Assembly: GCA_030691545.1 (NCBI GenBank)
Contig: JAUYEE010000015.1
Span: 1 to 53,442 of the forward strand
DNA: 53,442 bases
Direction: 5' to 3'
DNA from: a bacterium
Lineage (GTDB): Bacteria; Auribacterota; JABMQX01
The position numbers and the translations under genes were made by a program. Below, piece after piece: positions 41,972 to 49,487 of the stretch. Within the stretch, counting starts at the first letter, position 1; every line of letters begins with the position of its first letter. The notes under the pieces were generated by a model that saw only the letters and a program-made list of their open reading frames with translations, was not told the DNA's origin and searched no databases.

Positions 41972-42958
41972 ATGCAATCTTATGAGGCACGCGAGCGAAT
42001 GCCTGCCCGGCCAGAGGCGGTAACAAAGGCAATCGTCTTAGCCAGCGGAGAAGACACTCCATTGCACCCCATGACTCAGGTTGTGGCGAGGGAGTTGCTC
42101 CCCGTTTACGACAAGCCGATGATCTACTACCCCATCTCTGCCCTCATGTTCGCGGGGGTTCGAGAGATGCTCGTGGTTTCGCCGTTGCGACAGCTCAGGG
42201 GCTTCATGGAGCTTCTCGGAAGTGGCTCCCGCCTGGGGGTCAGCTTCTCCTACGCAGAGAGCCCCGGTAGCGCAGGGGTCGCACAAACGTTCCTGACTGC
42301 TGAGAGCTTCATTGACGACAACCCGGTCGCCCTGATTTACGCGGATACGATTTTCTTGGGCAGACTCGATTTCCTGAGAGATGTTCTTCAACTACAGGAC
42401 GGGGCAACGGTCCTTGTCGTCCGCGGAGAACCTTCCGCACGCCATCCGCTCGTCGAATGGGACGGGGGCAGCGGCGCAGTTCACGCGGCCGGGGCTTGCC
42501 GCGACAACCGGCAGCGTTACGTGGCCGCGGGCATTTCTGTTTATGATGGACAGGTTATCCGCATCGTGAAAGGGTTGTTTACTTCGGGACACGAAAACCC
42601 CACTCTGATTGACATCAACCGCGAGTACTCGCGGCAGGGTTGTCTCCAAGCGTACCGGCTGCCGCCGGATGTCGTCTGGCTGGATGGCAGAGCCCCCTCG
42701 GACCTCCTGAAGGCAAGCAATCTCGTCGCAACGTTCGAAAGGCGAAATGGCTGCAAGCTCGGATGTCTTGAGGAAGCTGCTTTTCGCATGGGATATATCA
42801 CTGCGGAGAGACTTCGACGACTCGTCTGCGATTTGCCGGAAGGCGATTACCGCGAGTATTTGTCCCGTTTAGCAGCAAATGTCGGGCGGAAGAGCCGTAC
42901 ACGCGGCGAGAGGCCCTGGCTCAGCCCCTCGATCCCCTTCGCCCACACCGTGCGGTAG
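41972..42958 (+). CDS. RmlA-like nucleotidyltransferase with altered active-site loop
   Basis: 328 aa, ATG at 41972 with AAGGAA upstream. It aligns along its length with glucose-1-phosphate thymidylyltransferase: TKAIVLASGEDTPLHPMT, ELLPVYDKPMIYYPISALMFAGVREMLVVS, GSRLGVSFSYAESPGSAGVAQTFL, VALIYADTIFLG, RYVAAGISVYDG, INREYSRQGCLQAYRL, VWLDGRAPSDLLKASN. Intact RmlA has G-G-S-G-T-R-L in the nucleotide loop; here it is S-G-E-D-T-P-L (residues 25-31), losing the catalytic Arg. W-L-D-T-G-T became W-L-D-G-R-A. The lysine of YDK and the Asp residues remain. Either a changed specificity or a non-catalytic relative; no rmlB, C or D nearby. Confidence 0.85.
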   Translation: MQSYEARERMPARPEAVTKAIVLASGEDTPLHPMTQVVARELLPVYDKPMIYYPISALMFAGVREMLVVSPLRQLRGFMELLGSGSRLGVSFSYAESPGSAGVAQTFLTAESFIDDNPVALIYADTIFLGRLDFLRDVLQLQDGATVLVVRGEPSARHPLVEWDGGSGAVHAAGACRDNRQRYVAAGISVYDGQVIRIVKGLFTSGHENPTLIDINREYSRQGCLQAYRLPPDVVWLDGRAPSDLLKASNLVATFERRNGCKLGCLEEAAFRMGYITAERLRRLVCDLPEGDYREYLSRLAANVGRKSRTRGERPWLSPSIPFAHTVR

Positions 42959-43187
42959 TCCCGAAGAAAAGAAATCGCCGATGAACGCCGATGAACGCGG
43001 ATAAATCAATCACGCGACTCGCGTGACTGCGTCCATCCCCGCTCATGCGGGGTTACCTCCCTTCTTCCGAGAAGAAACCGGAGACGAACCCCTTGGGAGC
43101 TGACGCGAAGTTTGAAGTCTGAACGGTGAATTTCCACCCTTCGCAGTTCACAATTCCCACCCTGGTGGTAGCGCAGAACCGGGCGGG
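42959..43187. other. Short gap with a GATGAACGCC tandem repeat
   Basis: Near 42975-43005 the sequence repeats CGCCGATGAACG and CGGATAAATC, a small dispersed repeat unit found in intergenic DNA of many such genomes. Nothing else is recognised between the convergent RmlA-like gene and the pseudopilin. Confidence 0.4.
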
Positions 43188-43526
43188 CTATGGCAGGAGG
43201 TGCTCTTTCTCCCCGGCGAGGCTGCACTGGGGGTCCTCGCCCACATTGCCATACGTGTAGTCCCCGTCAGCCGGGCATTCGGGGACGCGACCTCGCAGAA
43301 GTGAATTGACCTCGTCCCTTTCCACGGCATCCCCCTGTACCTTATGGTATAGCAGAGCCCACTGTTCCTTTGCCCCCTCGATGATTCGGAGGTTGTCAAT
43401 GCAGAGATTCTTCTGGGCGTCGGCCCGGGCTTTCACGAAGGTGGGAAGCGCCAGAGCCGCTAAGAGACCGATGATGAAGACCACAATCATGATCTCCACT
43501 GCCGTGAAGCCTCTGCATGTTTTCAT
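43188..43526 (-). CDS. Type II secretion / type IV pilin-like protein (pseudopilin)
   Basis: 112 aa from the ATG at 43526 (GGAGG 7 nt upstream). Short leader MKTCRG, then FTAVEIMIVVFIIGLLAALALPTF with the prepilin-peptidase cut after Gly6 and Glu at mature position 5. The globular part is small with one Cys pair region (ECPADGDYTYGNVGEDPQC). T4P/T2SS pseudopilins form the short pseudopilus at the inner membrane. Close paralogue of the gene at 43749-44081 (same CPADG-YTYG end). Lies at the tail of the pilus/secretion cluster, separated from its paralogue by repeat DNA and a terminator. Confidence 0.9.
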   Translation of the reverse strand: MKTCRGFTAVEIMIVVFIIGLLAALALPTFVKARADAQKNLCIDNLRIIEGAKEQWALLYHKVQGDAVERDEVNSLLRGRVPECPADGDYTYGNVGEDPQCSLAGEKEHLLP

Positions 43527-43556
43527 TGGTTCCACCTCCGTCGCTTTCCGGTTCAC

Positions 43557-43618
43557 GGTGGCATCCCGCCTTTGGCGGGACCCGTGAAATCATGGGCAAG
43601 ATGCCCATGCCACATTCG
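43557..43618. repeat. GGCATCTTGCC-family palindromes between the two pseudopilins
   Basis: Contains GGCATCCCGCC...GGCGGGACC and ATGGGCAAGATGCCCAT followed by GCCACATTC. Same family as 31594-31643, 45923-45970 and the right edge of the window (53379-53442). Confidence 0.65.
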
Positions 43619-43690
43619 AGGTAGCGATGTCCTTAGCGCTGAAGTGCATTCGGCAACTCCGCCGCACCCCGGTGCCCTTCAACGAAGAAA

Positions 43691-43716
43691 GGGGATGGGA
43701 GCCTTCTCCCATCCCC
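43691..43716 (-). terminator. Rho-independent terminator after the second pseudopilin
   Basis: Minus-strand stem GGGGATGGGAG / CTCCCATCCCC (11 bp, 4-nt loop), then TTTCTTC. 32 nt downstream of the stop at 43749. Confidence 0.85.
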
Positions 43717-43748
43717 CTTCAGGGCACCACTGGCGCGGAACAATTCCT

Positions 43749-44081
43749 TTACGGCAACACGTGCGAGGCAGCGCCGTCGCAGGTCGGATCCGTCCCGACG
43801 GCGCCATACGTGTACGCGCCATCGGCAGGGCATTCCGGTCGGCCGCTCTTGATGTATTCGTCGACTTCCAAGTCAACGACGGCATCGGTCGTGACAGCCT
43901 TGTTGGCGAGCGCCCACTGTTCTTTTGCCGCATCAATCTGCCTGAGGTTGTTGATGCAGGCATTGGTCTGGGAGCTTTCCCTTGCCTTGATGAAGCTCGG
44001 GATCGCGATGGCGGCCAGGAGACCGATGATTGCCACGACAATCATGATCTCAACGAGTGTGAAACCTTTCTTTCCTCTCAT
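43749..44081 (-). CDS. Type II secretion / type IV pilin-like protein (major pseudopilin candidate)
   Basis: 110 aa, ATG with AAGGAGGAG upstream. MRGKKG leader, cleavage before Phe, then FTLVEIMIVVAIIGLLAAIAIPSFIKAR, a textbook prepilin helix. C-terminal half with ECPADGAYTYG and DPTC, as in the paralogue at 43188. Preceded by a sigma-54-like promoter (44174-44191) and followed by a strong terminator, so it is a single-gene transcript. The linked PilR/PilS-like pair fits the usual sigma-54 control of major pilins. Confidence 0.93.
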   Translation of the reverse strand: MRGKKGFTLVEIMIVVAIIGLLAAIAIPSFIKARESSQTNACINNLRQIDAAKEQWALANKAVTTDAVVDLEVDEYIKSGRPECPADGAYTYGAVGTDPTCDGAASHVLP

Positions 44082-44173
44082 TCTGTCTCCTCCTTGTTTC
44101 GTTCAGGTTTCCCGGCGGTACGTTCCATCCCGCCGATGGCGGGACAAACCGCTCATTTCGGTAGAGGAGGAGA

Positions 44174-44191
44174 TACAACTTCTATGCCAAA
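44174..44191 (-). promoter_or_regulatory. Sigma-54 (-24/-12) promoter of the pseudopilin gene
   Basis: Minus-strand TTGGCAT (-24 region, 44190-44184) and TTGTA (-12 region, 44178-44174). Spacing from GG to the next G is 10 nt as required; the expected GC is GT. About 90 nt upstream of the pilin ATG. Confidence 0.65.
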
Positions 44192-44329
44192 GGAGATGAA
44201 AGAAGGGTTGTTTACGTAAGAGGCTGAACGTAAGTATATTACAACATGAGCCGCGTTGCGCTGCATCCTCCCAGCAAGGCTTAGGTTTCTCACCGATGAA
44301 AAGCCTGGCACGAATTGCTTCTCAGAATT

Positions 44330-44557
44330 GATACCTGGGGTTTCGGGTTTCGGGGGTAGGGGATCAGAATTGGGCTTTCCGGGTCGCCCCTGGCCGCGGC
44401 CCAACGGGCAGGCAAACCCTATCCCCCAAACCCTAAACCCTGCTTTCGGATTTCGCGTTTCGGGTTTCGGGTGTGGGGTTTCGGGTCTTGGGCTGTGGAC
44501 TCCAGTGCGAGCTCACGTGTAAAGCTATCCCCCATACCCCAAACCCCAAACCCCGGA
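44330..44557. repeat. GGGTTTCGGG / CCCAAACCC repeat cluster
   Basis: Runs of GGGTTTCGGGTTTCGGG-like sequence (44337-44358, 44455-44490) alternate with the complement type CCCCAAACCCTAAACCC (44418-44440, 44530-44555), making large inverted repeats. Related copies are at 51340-51435 and 52005-52080. Ends 1 nt before the PilR-like stop. No gene. Confidence 0.7.
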
Positions 44558-45907
44558 TCAGAAGTCCTTTATGGCAAGAAGGTCCAGTTTGCGGTACAGG
44601 GAAGGGATGCTGATCCCGAGCGCCTCCGCGGCCTTTCTCTTATCGCCGTCCGCTCGCCTGAGGATGCTTCGTATGTGGGCGCGCTCGTGGTCTCGCAGGA
44701 CGCTTTTGAGGGTGTTGTCGGTTCGGCCGCTCTGGGCGGATTCCTCGAGGAGCCTCGGAGGGAGGTCGAATGGTGTAATTGTGTCGCCTTCACAGAGGGT
44801 AGCCGCTCTTTCGACAACGTTCTCGAGTTCGCGGATATTTCCGGGCCAGGCATAGCCCATCAACACATCCATCGCTTCCGGAGCTACCTTCTTGTTTCCC
44901 ACTCCCCTTTCTCTCTGAAGGTTCAGGAAGTGCCGCACAAGGAGGAGGATATCCTCTTTTTTGTCCCTCAAGGGAGCGACTTCGATGGGGATGACGCTGA
45001 GGCGGTAGAAGAGGTCTTCCCGGAAGGTGCCCTGCTTGACGCGTTCAGAGAGCTTTTCATTCGTCGCAGCGATCATCCGCACGTTCACTTTTCTCTGCTT
45101 GGTGTCGCCGACTCTCTTAATCTCCTTTTCCTGGAGGACGCGCAGCAGCTTGCTTTGCATCGGCATGCCCATGGCGCTAATTTCATCGAGGAAGATGCTT
45201 CCTTTGTCAGCAACGGCAAACACGCCCTCCTTATCCACGTAGGCGCCAGTGAAGGCGCCCTTGACATGGCCGAAAAGCTCCGACTCTAACAGGCTTTCCG
45301 GAAGGGCAGCGCAGTTGATCGGCTCGAAGGGCTTGTCGCGCCGTTTGCTGTTATAGTGGATGGCGCGTGCGACCAGCTCTTTTCCTGTCCCGCTCTCGCC
45401 GTAGATGAGGACAGTGCTGTCCGTCGGGGCGACCTTCCGGATGACCGCGAAAAGCTCCTCCATCTGCTTGCTCGTCCCGACGAGATGCTCGAAGCTGTAC
45501 TTCTGTTGAATCTGCTGCTTGAGGGAGCGGTTCTCCTGGATAATGGACCGTTGCTCGAGACCCCGCTGCACCAGCAACCGCAACTCGTCCATCTTGAATG
45601 GCTTGATCACGTACTCGTAGGCCCCCTTCTTCATCGCGTCTATGGCCGTCTGGATGGACGCATACGCGGTCATCATGATGACGACGATCTCAGAGTCAAT
45701 CTCCTTCATCCGTTCCAGCAAAGCGATGCCATCCATCGGCATCATTTTGATGTCGCTGATTGTCAGGTCAATGCTATCCGTTCGGACTACTTCCAGCGCC
45801 TCCTCTCCGGACGTGGCGGTCGCCACGTCATACCCCTCACGCTTCAGCATGATAGAGAGCACATCGAGAATGCTCTGGTGGTCGTCCACGATCAGTATCT
45901 TCGCCAT
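44558..45907 (-). CDS. PilR-like sigma-54-dependent response regulator
   Basis: 449 aa. ATG preceded by GCGGAGGAG. Receiver (residues 1-120: VDDH, D52 in [29 protein letters not shown]). AAA+ domain: [30 protein letters not shown] with intact [38 protein letters not shown]. Fis-type HTH at the C-terminus ([20 protein letters not shown]). Lies downstream of the PilS-like kinase on the same strand and next to the pseudopilins. The sigma-54-like promoter at 44174-44191 is a likely target. Lacks the C-x2-C helix seen in the regulators at 12.7-16.9 kb, so it belongs to another pathway. Confidence 0.95.
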   Translation of the reverse strand: MAKILIVDDHQSILDVLSIMLKREGYDVATATSGEEALEVVRTDSIDLTISDIKMMPMDGIALLERMKEIDSEIVVIMMTAYASIQTAIDAMKKGAYEYVIKPFKMDELRLLVQRGLEQRSIIQENRSLKQQIQQKYSFEHLVGTSKQMEELFAVIRKVAPTDSTVLIYGESGTGKELVARAIHYNSKRRDKPFEPINCAALPESLLESELFGHVKGAFTGAYVDKEGVFAVADKGSIFLDEISAMGMPMQSKLLRVLQEKEIKRVGDTKQRKVNVRMIAATNEKLSERVKQGTFREDLFYRLSVIPIEVAPLRDKKEDILLLVRHFLNLQRERGVGNKKVAPEAMDVLMGYAWPGNIRELENVVERAATLCEGDTITPFDLPPRLLEESAQSGRTDNTLKSVLRDHERAHIRSILRRADGDKRKAAEALGISIPSLYRKLDLLAIKDF

Positions 45908-45922
45908 CTACTCCTCCGCGGT

Positions 45923-45970
45923 GTCATGGGCATCTTGCCCATGATTCACGGGCTGGAAGCCCGTGCCACT
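45923..45970. repeat. GGCATCTTGCC-family palindromes between regulator and kinase
   Basis: CATGGGCATCTTGCCCATG followed by CACGGGCTGGAAGCCCGTG. Fills most of the 129-bp gap between the two genes. Confidence 0.65.
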
Positions 45971-46036
45971 TCAGCAAACAGGAAACAGGGCCCAACCACG
46001 AGGTTCCCTCCCTGTATTCTGACTGCTGTATTCTGC

Positions 46037-47830
46037 CTACTTGCCCGGCGCTCCTGAGAGCCGCACCGTCGTGTCCTCCCCTGGCCGTGGCCCCCGGGCA
46101 GGCGAACGCCCGCGCCGCGCCACCCCCTCTTGACCGTCTAAAGATGCAGGCGGGGACGCCTGCGCTACATCGGCGACAGAAGACCCCTGGTCCACGGGAA
46201 TCACAACCGTCACGGAGGTGCCCTTTCCCACTTCGCTGGTAATGTCTATGTGGCCGTTGTGTTCCCGGATGATTCTCTCCGCGATGCACAGACCGATCCC
46301 AACCCCATTCTTCTTTGTCGTAAAGAAAGGCTCGAAGACCCGACTGAGCTTGTCCGGCGGAATACCGTTGCCAGTGTCTGAGACGGTTATTGCGTAACGG
46401 TCGTTTGTGACCAGGGGGGACTCGATCTTCACAAAAATCATCCCTCGGCCCTCCACAGCCTCCACCGCGTTGTTGAGCAGGTTTAGAAACACCTGGCTCA
46501 TGCACGACCGATCCGCCGAGACGATCGCCGGCTCCGGCGGGGTAACCAACTCAATGCGAACCCCGGGCGGCAATTTCCCGCTCCGGCCCACTAATTCTAC
46601 CGCTTCCTTCATGATCTGGCAAAGGTCTTCCTTTTTCAGATCCAGGTTCCCTCTCCGGGCATACGCAAGGAAGTCCTCGATGATTCCGTTGAGCCGGGTG
46701 GACTCGCTCATCAATACGGAAAGGAGCTTTCGATTGGTCTCGGAAAGTTCCTGGGATTCCGCGAGCATCTCGACCGATCCTGTGATGGAAGCGAGGGGAT
46801 TGCGAATCTCGTGGGCGATGCCTGCCGCGAGCTCTCCGGCAGCCCGGAACTTATCAATGGCCCGCAGGCGACGTTCCAGCTCTTTCACCTCCGTCAGGTC
46901 CGAAAACACCATGACCTTTCCCACTGGCTTCCCAAGACGATTCGCCTGCCCGTGTTCGCGCACAAGGCGCCGACCCGCCTCAGTGGACTGTGCGCGCTTC
47001 CCCCGGCGTCCGCGCTGAGCGGCCAGGGGAAGCGCCGCTATATTGAACCCGATCGGGACAATCCGTCCCTCGGTGGTTCTCGCACAAAGCTCTGCTTTTC
47101 GTTTCCCCATGCTGCCGTGCCCGTTGAGAGACTCGTTCACGATCTCCTCCAGCGGCCGGTCGCCGTCGCTTAAGAACAGGTCGCCGAGACTCCACCTCTT
47201 GAGTTGAGCCGCGGGCAACCGAAGGATTTCCTCCGCAGCGCGGTTGGCATAGATGATCCGGTCGCTGGCATCAGTTGTGAGCACTCCGCTGTTCATGCCG
47301 GAAAGGATGAGGTGGTGGAGATTCTTCAGCTCCCGCAACTCCTGCTTCTCCTTCTCCAGCAGGTTCGCCAAATGCCCGCAGAGATACCCCACTACGCAGA
47401 ATATCACCGTGCGGATGTAGAGCGAGTAGAAGGTCTCAATCCCTCCCTCCCGAACGGGCACCGATAGGCGATACCGATGAAACAGAATCACCGCCGCGTA
47501 CAGCATGCTGCTCAGAAGTGCGATGGAGATGCTCTGTCGAAGTTGAAAGAACAGACTCGTGGTGATGATGGGGATGATATACAGAAATGTGAATTTGCTG
47601 TCTTCCCACCCGGTCAGCGCGATCACAACGCTTACCAGAAACACGTCCGCGAAAATCTGAATGTTCGCAAACAGCCTCGGATGAAAGCGTCGTCTCAAGA
47701 GGACCGTGTAAAGCGCCGTAAGTAGCAGCAACGCGCCCGTGAACAGACAAAGCGTGGCCGCATAAGCGCGGAACAACAGAGGCCCCAGCGCAAAGACGGC
47801 CACCCCCAGAGCCAGTCGAATCTGAAGCAT
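46037..47830 (-). CDS. PilS-like sensor histidine kinase
   Basis: 597 aa from the ATG at 47830; the frame is open back to 48187 but that part is repeat-derived. Six N-terminal membrane helices (LQIRLALGVAVFALGPLLF onward to ~170), no large outer loop, as in PilS. A PAS domain follows (ILSGMNSGVLTTDASDRIIYANRAAEEILRL). HisKA H-box GIAHEIRNPLASITG, N-box NLLNNAVEAVEG, G boxes DTGNGIPPDKL, VGIGLCIAERII. Two segments look foreign: within the PAS domain (AAQRGRRGKRAQSTEAG and on to RLGKPVG), and the last ~40 residues (ASPPASLDGQEG onward). Both match dispersed DNA repeats. Partner of the PilR-like regulator downstream. Confidence 0.9.
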   Translation of the reverse strand: MLQIRLALGVAVFALGPLLFRAYAATLCLFTGALLLLTALYTVLLRRRFHPRLFANIQIFADVFLVSVVIALTGWEDSKFTFLYIIPIITTSLFFQLRQSISIALLSSMLYAAVILFHRYRLSVPVREGGIETFYSLYIRTVIFCVVGYLCGHLANLLEKEKQELRELKNLHHLILSGMNSGVLTTDASDRIIYANRAAEEILRLPAAQLKRWSLGDLFLSDGDRPLEEIVNESLNGHGSMGKRKAELCARTTEGRIVPIGFNIAALPLAAQRGRRGKRAQSTEAGRRLVREHGQANRLGKPVGKVMVFSDLTEVKELERRLRAIDKFRAAGELAAGIAHEIRNPLASITGSVEMLAESQELSETNRKLLSVLMSESTRLNGIIEDFLAYARRGNLDLKKEDLCQIMKEAVELVGRSGKLPPGVRIELVTPPEPAIVSADRSCMSQVFLNLLNNAVEAVEGRGMIFVKIESPLVTNDRYAITVSDTGNGIPPDKLSRVFEPFFTTKKNGVGIGLCIAERIIREHNGHIDITSEVGKGTSVTVVIPVDQGSSVADVAQASPPASLDGQEGVARRGRSPARGPRPGEDTTVRLSGAPGK

Positions 47831-48138
47831 GCGGCGGAGTCTCCGCGTGACTTCCGGTTCGGCATACGCCCGCCCGGCCCCCGGCCCCTGAGGTAGCGCA
47901 GGCGTCCCCGCCTGCATCTTCCGAGGTCTCCGGATTGCGGATTGCGCGGCCGTAGCCTCCCCTCGCCCGGGCCCGCAATGCGCAGGGCGGCACGCGGGGT
48001 CGGGGGTTTGGGGTCGGAGGTCTGCGGATTGCCTGCCCGCGTTCCCGGACAACGCGTCCCCCGCGTTCACTGCACTCTGCGCGCTTCCTCCGTCGTGCGC
48101 GCTCAACGGCCAGGGCGGATTGCGCACCACGCTATCTC
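47831..48138. repeat. Repeat-filled gap upstream of the PilS-like kinase
   Basis: Contains GCAGGCGTCCCCGCCTGC (47897-47915, family also at 46143-46169 and 41493-41520), a GGGGTCGGGGGTTTGGGG stretch (47997-48017) and a TGCGCGCTTCC..GCGCTCAACGGCCAGGG unit (48076-48115) like the one inside the kinase at 46985-47032. The open frame through it is not typical coding sequence. Confidence 0.6.
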
Positions 48139-49347
48139 CTACATCTGCACCACCGTGGAGAGTCTGAATATCGGCAGAAACATGCATATCACGATTCCAC
48201 CGACCACGATCCCTAAAAACGCGATCAACAGAGGCTCGATCATCGAGGTCAGCCCATTGACCGCCGCGTCAACCTGAGAATCATAGAAGTCGGCTATTTT
48301 GGAGAGCATAACTTCGAGCTTTCCGGACTCTTCGCCGACGGCGATCATCTTGGTGACCATCGGAGGGAACACCTCGCTGGCTGCCAGCGGTTGTGCGATA
48401 TTCTCGCCCTGCTTGATTTGTTCCATGGCGTCGTTGACGGCTTTCTCCACTAACTTATTGCCAGCCGTCTTGGCGACGATTTCCAGAGCGCTGAGGATCG
48501 GCACTCCGCTCTTCACCAGAACCGAAAGCGTCCGACTGAACCGCGAGACCGCCACTTTCCGGAAGATCGGCCCGAAAATCGGCAGGGTGAGCTTGAGGCG
48601 ATCGAAACGCATTCTTCCCCCGTCGGTCTTGATGTACTTCCGGAGAAGAAATATCCCCGCGACCAACGCTCCCACGATGAAGGGGAAGTATGCTCGCAGC
48701 ATCCCGCTGAAGTTCAGGAGCATCTGAGTCGGCGTGGGAAGGGCGGCGCCGAAACTGTCATAGATTTTCCCGAATACGGGGATCACTTTCACGAGCAACA
48801 CGGTCGTGATGATGACGGCCATGCTGCTGACGATGACCGGGTAGATCATCGCGGACTTGACTTTCCGTTTCAGGGCGAGAGACGCTTCCATGTATCCCGC
48901 GACACGCTCCAGAATCTCGGCAAGCGTACCGCTGGCTTCTCCCGCTCGACTCATGTTCACGAAGAGGGACGAGAAAACCTTTGGGTGACCACCAAGCGCT
49001 TCCGAGAAGGAGGCTCCTTCCTCGATGCTCTTGACAACATCCCGCAACACCATCTGCAACGCGGGGCTTTCCGCTTGCTCGGCGAGGGTGTCTAGCGCCT
49101 GAATGAGAGGCAGTCCGGCATCCACCATCGTCGCCAACTGACGGCTGAACACCACCAGTTCCGGCCCTTTGACCTTTCGCCTTGTCTTCCTGACGACGGA
49201 ATCCCCGCGCGATTCCTCCATTACCGAGAGAATGATCAGTCCCTTTTTCCTCAGAGCGAGGACCACCTCTTTCTCGTTCTCGGCTTCCATGGTGGCCGAG
49301 ATGTCCCGGCCATTCGAGTCTTTGGCTATGTACCTGAAGATATTCAC
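48139..49347 (-). CDS. gspF: GspF/PilC inner-membrane platform protein
   Basis: 402 aa, GTG start with GGAGG 11 nt upstream. N-terminal ARM-like domain MNIFRYIAKDSNGRDISATM and KKGLIILSVMEES. Two tandem GspF domains: first VFSRQLATMVDAGLPLIQALDTLAEQ ... FSEALGGHPKVFSSLFVNMSRAGEASGTLAEIL; second FSRTLSVLVKSGVPILSALEIVAKT ... FPPMVTKMIAVGEESGKLEVMLSKIADFY. Three membrane helices, the last at the end (LIAFLGIVVGGIVICMFLPIF). Connects the secretion/pilus ATPase to pilin polymerisation. Lies directly downstream of the GspE gene. Confidence 0.96.
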   Translation of the reverse strand: MNIFRYIAKDSNGRDISATMEAENEKEVVLALRKKGLIILSVMEESRGDSVVRKTRRKVKGPELVVFSRQLATMVDAGLPLIQALDTLAEQAESPALQMVLRDVVKSIEEGASFSEALGGHPKVFSSLFVNMSRAGEASGTLAEILERVAGYMEASLALKRKVKSAMIYPVIVSSMAVIITTVLLVKVIPVFGKIYDSFGAALPTPTQMLLNFSGMLRAYFPFIVGALVAGIFLLRKYIKTDGGRMRFDRLKLTLPIFGPIFRKVAVSRFSRTLSVLVKSGVPILSALEIVAKTAGNKLVEKAVNDAMEQIKQGENIAQPLAASEVFPPMVTKMIAVGEESGKLEVMLSKIADFYDSQVDAAVNGLTSMIEPLLIAFLGIVVGGIVICMFLPIFRLSTVVQM

Positions 49348-49364
49348 TGCTCCATTCCTCCGAA

Positions 49365-49473
49365 AATTCCGACAGGATTACAGGATGGACAGGATTGCAG
49401 CTTGCAATTCTGTGCTCGTGTCCTTCTCGGAATCATCCTGTTTATCCTGTTATCCTGTCCAATCGCTTGCTGT
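49365..49473. repeat. Palindrome of the ACAGGATTACAGGATGGACAG type
   Basis: Left arm GACAGGATTACAGGATGGAC near 49370; right arm ATCCTGTTATCCTGTC near 49450-49466. Fills the 140-bp gap between the GspE and GspF genes. This repeat recurs widely in environmental genomes. Confidence 0.65.
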
Positions 49474-49487
49474 GTGCCGTCTACTCT

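Noticed and set aside
44290..44312. TGGCACGAATTGCTT on the plus strand, sigma-54-like
   Set aside because: GG-to-GC spacing is 8 instead of 10, and no gene lies downstream in that direction.
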